DNA from: Nitrospirota bacterium
Lineage (GTDB): Bacteria; Nitrospirota_A; Leptospirillia; Leptospirillales; Leptospirillaceae
Assembly (NCBI GenBank): GCA_021838585.1
Contig: JAKCDE010000005.1
Coordinates: 1 to 64,000, forward strand
Length of the DNA: 64,000 nucleotides
Direction of reading: 5' to 3'
Part shown: positions 62,857 through 64,000 of the stretch, one piece after another
Position numbering within the stretch: position 1 is the first letter of the stretch
Layout of the letters: every line of letters starts with the position of its first letter
Translations under genes and position numbers: made by a program
The notes under the pieces: model-generated
Databases searched by the model: none
What the model was told of the DNA's origin: nothing
What the model saw: the letters and a program-made list of their open reading frames with translations, nothing else

Positions 62857-63881
62857 AGGGTCTCGTCGGGGCGCTCCTGATCCCCCTGCTCCTCGGCCTC
62901 TCCTCCTGCGGGCTCCCCGCAAACCCCGTCACCCCTCCCGAGGTGCTGGTGGCAGGCGAATCGGGGGCCTCCGGAGGGAATGCCGTGACCTACAGTTTTC
63001 CTTTCTCCCAGTCTCCCGCCGTCCTCTCGACGCTTTCCATCCCGGCCGGAGACACGGTCTGGGGGAGCGCGGATGTGGACAACGCCCTGATCGTTCTGGC
63101 CCGGAGCAGCAGTCAGGGGTTCTTCCTCGTCGCGCCCTTGCCCCTTTCGTCCGCAAGTCCGTTCGTGAAGGTGACACTTCCTTCGGGATATACGCCATGG
63201 GCTCTGGCTACGGTGACCCCCCAGGTGCTTGTTGTGCTCATGACCACCCAGACAAATTCTCAGGGATGCCTCGCCCTCTTCGATGCCAACACCCTGGTTC
63301 AGGAAACGGGAGGGGGATCGATCGTGCCGTCGTCCTGCCAGCCTATTCCCGGTCAACACCCCTCTCTTTCCGGAGGATTTCTTATCCCCCTGACGGACGG
63401 GGTCATGTTTCTCGCCGGGGTCGTGACCGGAAGCGGATCTTCCGCCACAACCCAACTCTATCTCCTGACCCAGACCAGCGTCCTTTCGGGGGGCACCCTC
63501 TCGCCACAGGCCGTCTGGACCCTGGCCGATTCCTATCCGGGGGGGGGGCCGCTCTCCGGGGCGGCCGAGTCCGAGGCCGTCCTTTTGCCGGATCCCAGGA
63601 CCTCTGCCGTCGACCTCTATCCGGTCACCACCCTTTACAGCTCGCGAGGAGGGACTCTGTCGCCCATCTCCCGAACGTCGCTCTCTCTTTCGGTTCCTCC
63701 CACGCTTCTGGCCATCGATCCCGCCAATAATTTTCTTGTGGCGGGATCCCCCGCCAATATCTCACTCTTCGGTCTCGGTTCCATCCTGAATCCGGGGGGG
63801 ACTCTGGGGGCCCTGGGTTCCGTTTTCAGCCTGTCGGGAGAGTCCGTCGAGACCCTGACGATCTATACGGGAAGTTCCTGA
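62853..63881 (+). CDS. Putative lipoprotein with repeated beta-rich segments
   Basis: A 342-residue protein. The N-terminus has a lipoprotein signal (LLLGLSSC, cysteine near residue 19). The rest is Ser/Gly/Pro/Thr-rich with short beta-strand-like runs such as LYLLTQTSVLSGG, as in outer-surface beta propellers, but I recognise no family. GTG overlaps the antiporter stop (GTGA). Confidence 0.6.
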   Translation: MKGLVGALLIPLLLGLSSCGLPANPVTPPEVLVAGESGASGGNAVTYSFPFSQSPAVLSTLSIPAGDTVWGSADVDNALIVLARSSSQGFFLVAPLPLSSASPFVKVTLPSGYTPWALATVTPQVLVVLMTTQTNSQGCLALFDANTLVQETGGGSIVPSSCQPIPGQHPSLSGGFLIPLTDGVMFLAGVVTGSGSSATTQLYLLTQTSVLSGGTLSPQAVWTLADSYPGGGPLSGAAESEAVLLPDPRTSAVDLYPVTTLYSSRGGTLSPISRTSLSLSVPPTLLAIDPANNFLVAGSPANISLFGLGSILNPGGTLGALGSVFSLSGESVETLTIYTGSS

Positions 63882-63898
63882 GGGAGATGGGGGGAGAG

Positions 63899-64000
63899 AT
63901 GGTTCAGGTTGCGGCACTTGCAGGGATCTACCTCGGACTGGGAGGAGTCTCGGGATTTCTTTCGGGCCTTCTGGGGATCGGGGGCGGGGTGGTTCTCCTC
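63899..64000 (+). CDS. TauE/SafE-type membrane permease, 5' end only
   Basis: Only the first 34 codons are in the window. GVSGFLSGLLGIGGGVVLL is the opening signature of TauE/SafE transporters, which move sulfonates or sulfite out of cells. GGGGGGAGAG precedes the ATG. The gene is cut by the window end. Confidence 0.7.
   Translation, partial: MVQVAALAGIYLGLGGVSGFLSGLLGIGGGVVLL

Noticed and set aside
62612..63730. A 372-codon frame overlapping the antiporter and lipoprotein genes
   Set aside because: Arg/Pro/Ser-rich shadow. Both overlapped genes show expected signal or membrane composition.

Overview
The window looks like a stretch of a Leptospirillum-type genome (Nitrospirae/Nitrospirota, acidophilic iron oxidiser, nearest to Leptospirillum group II). 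This is inferred from a combination of gene content: a bacterial proteasome locus with a Pup-like small protein (UBact), a RuBisCO-like protein of the acid-mine-consortium type, an unusual cbb3-like cytochrome cluster and many c-type cytochromes. No database comparison was possible. Genes are densely packed, often overlap by 1-4 bases, and frequently start with GTG or TTG. I saw no rRNA, CRISPR array, insertion sequence or phage region. One tRNA (Asn) is present.

Layout. 1-5.4 kb (minus strand): a five-heme cytochrome c that appears to join a three-heme dehydrogenase-type cytochrome to a TsdA-like thiosulfate dehydrogenase module, an exported ModA-like binding protein, a Tat-exported DsrE-like protein and a tiny membrane protein. 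5.7-9.7 kb: methionine sulfoxide reductases A and B, a potassium channel with a TrkA-type domain, a small membrane protein and a Crp/FNR regulator. 9.7-26.1 kb (minus): a long run read as hemX-hemA-hemC-cobA/hemD-hemB-ribF-tilS-hpt-ftsH-folP-cdaA-cdaR-glmM-comEC, covering tetrapyrrole synthesis, flavin and folate synthesis, tRNA modification, c-di-AMP signalling, wall precursor synthesis and DNA uptake. 26.3-30.9 kb (plus): an ATP-grasp-like protein, a lysine 2,3-aminomutase-like radical SAM enzyme, BluB and a two-domain dCTP deaminase, then tRNA-Asn and an MFS transporter. 32.4-34.4 kb: a RuBisCO-like protein divergent from a stand-alone flavin/NAD(P) reductase.

34.4-41.0 kb (plus): the proteasome operon arc-dop-ubact-prcB-prcA-pafA. 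It is a complete Pup-like tagging and degradation system: tag, tag-activating deamidase, ligase, AAA unfoldase and 20S core. 41.1-44.0 kb (minus): a dihydroorotate dehydrogenase, homoserine kinase and a VIT/CCC1-type transporter. 44.4-51.9 kb (plus): a cbb3-like respiratory cluster with a CcoO-like cytochrome, a second mono-heme cytochrome, CcoS- and CcoG-like assembly factors, two short subunit-I-like proteins, a SUMF1-domain protein and several very small membrane proteins, but no full-length CcoN.

51.9-55.2 kb: hisS, then an Rsm22-type methyltransferase overlapping a LigB-like protein. 55.4-59.2 kb (plus): a soluble signalling module of a PAS-containing chemoreceptor, a di-iron ODP-type metallo-beta-lactamase-fold protein, a second short chemoreceptor and CheV, probably an intracellular oxygen or iron sensor feeding the chemotaxis system. 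59.2-61.5 kb (minus): a small membrane protein, rlmN, a PAP2 phosphatase and a small unknown. 61.6-64.0 kb (plus): a cation/proton antiporter, a lipoprotein and a TauE-type transporter cut by the window edge.

The best candidates for further attention are the UBact-proteasome operon, the ODP-chemoreceptor module, the CcoN-less cbb3-like cluster and the ATP-grasp/aminomutase pair.
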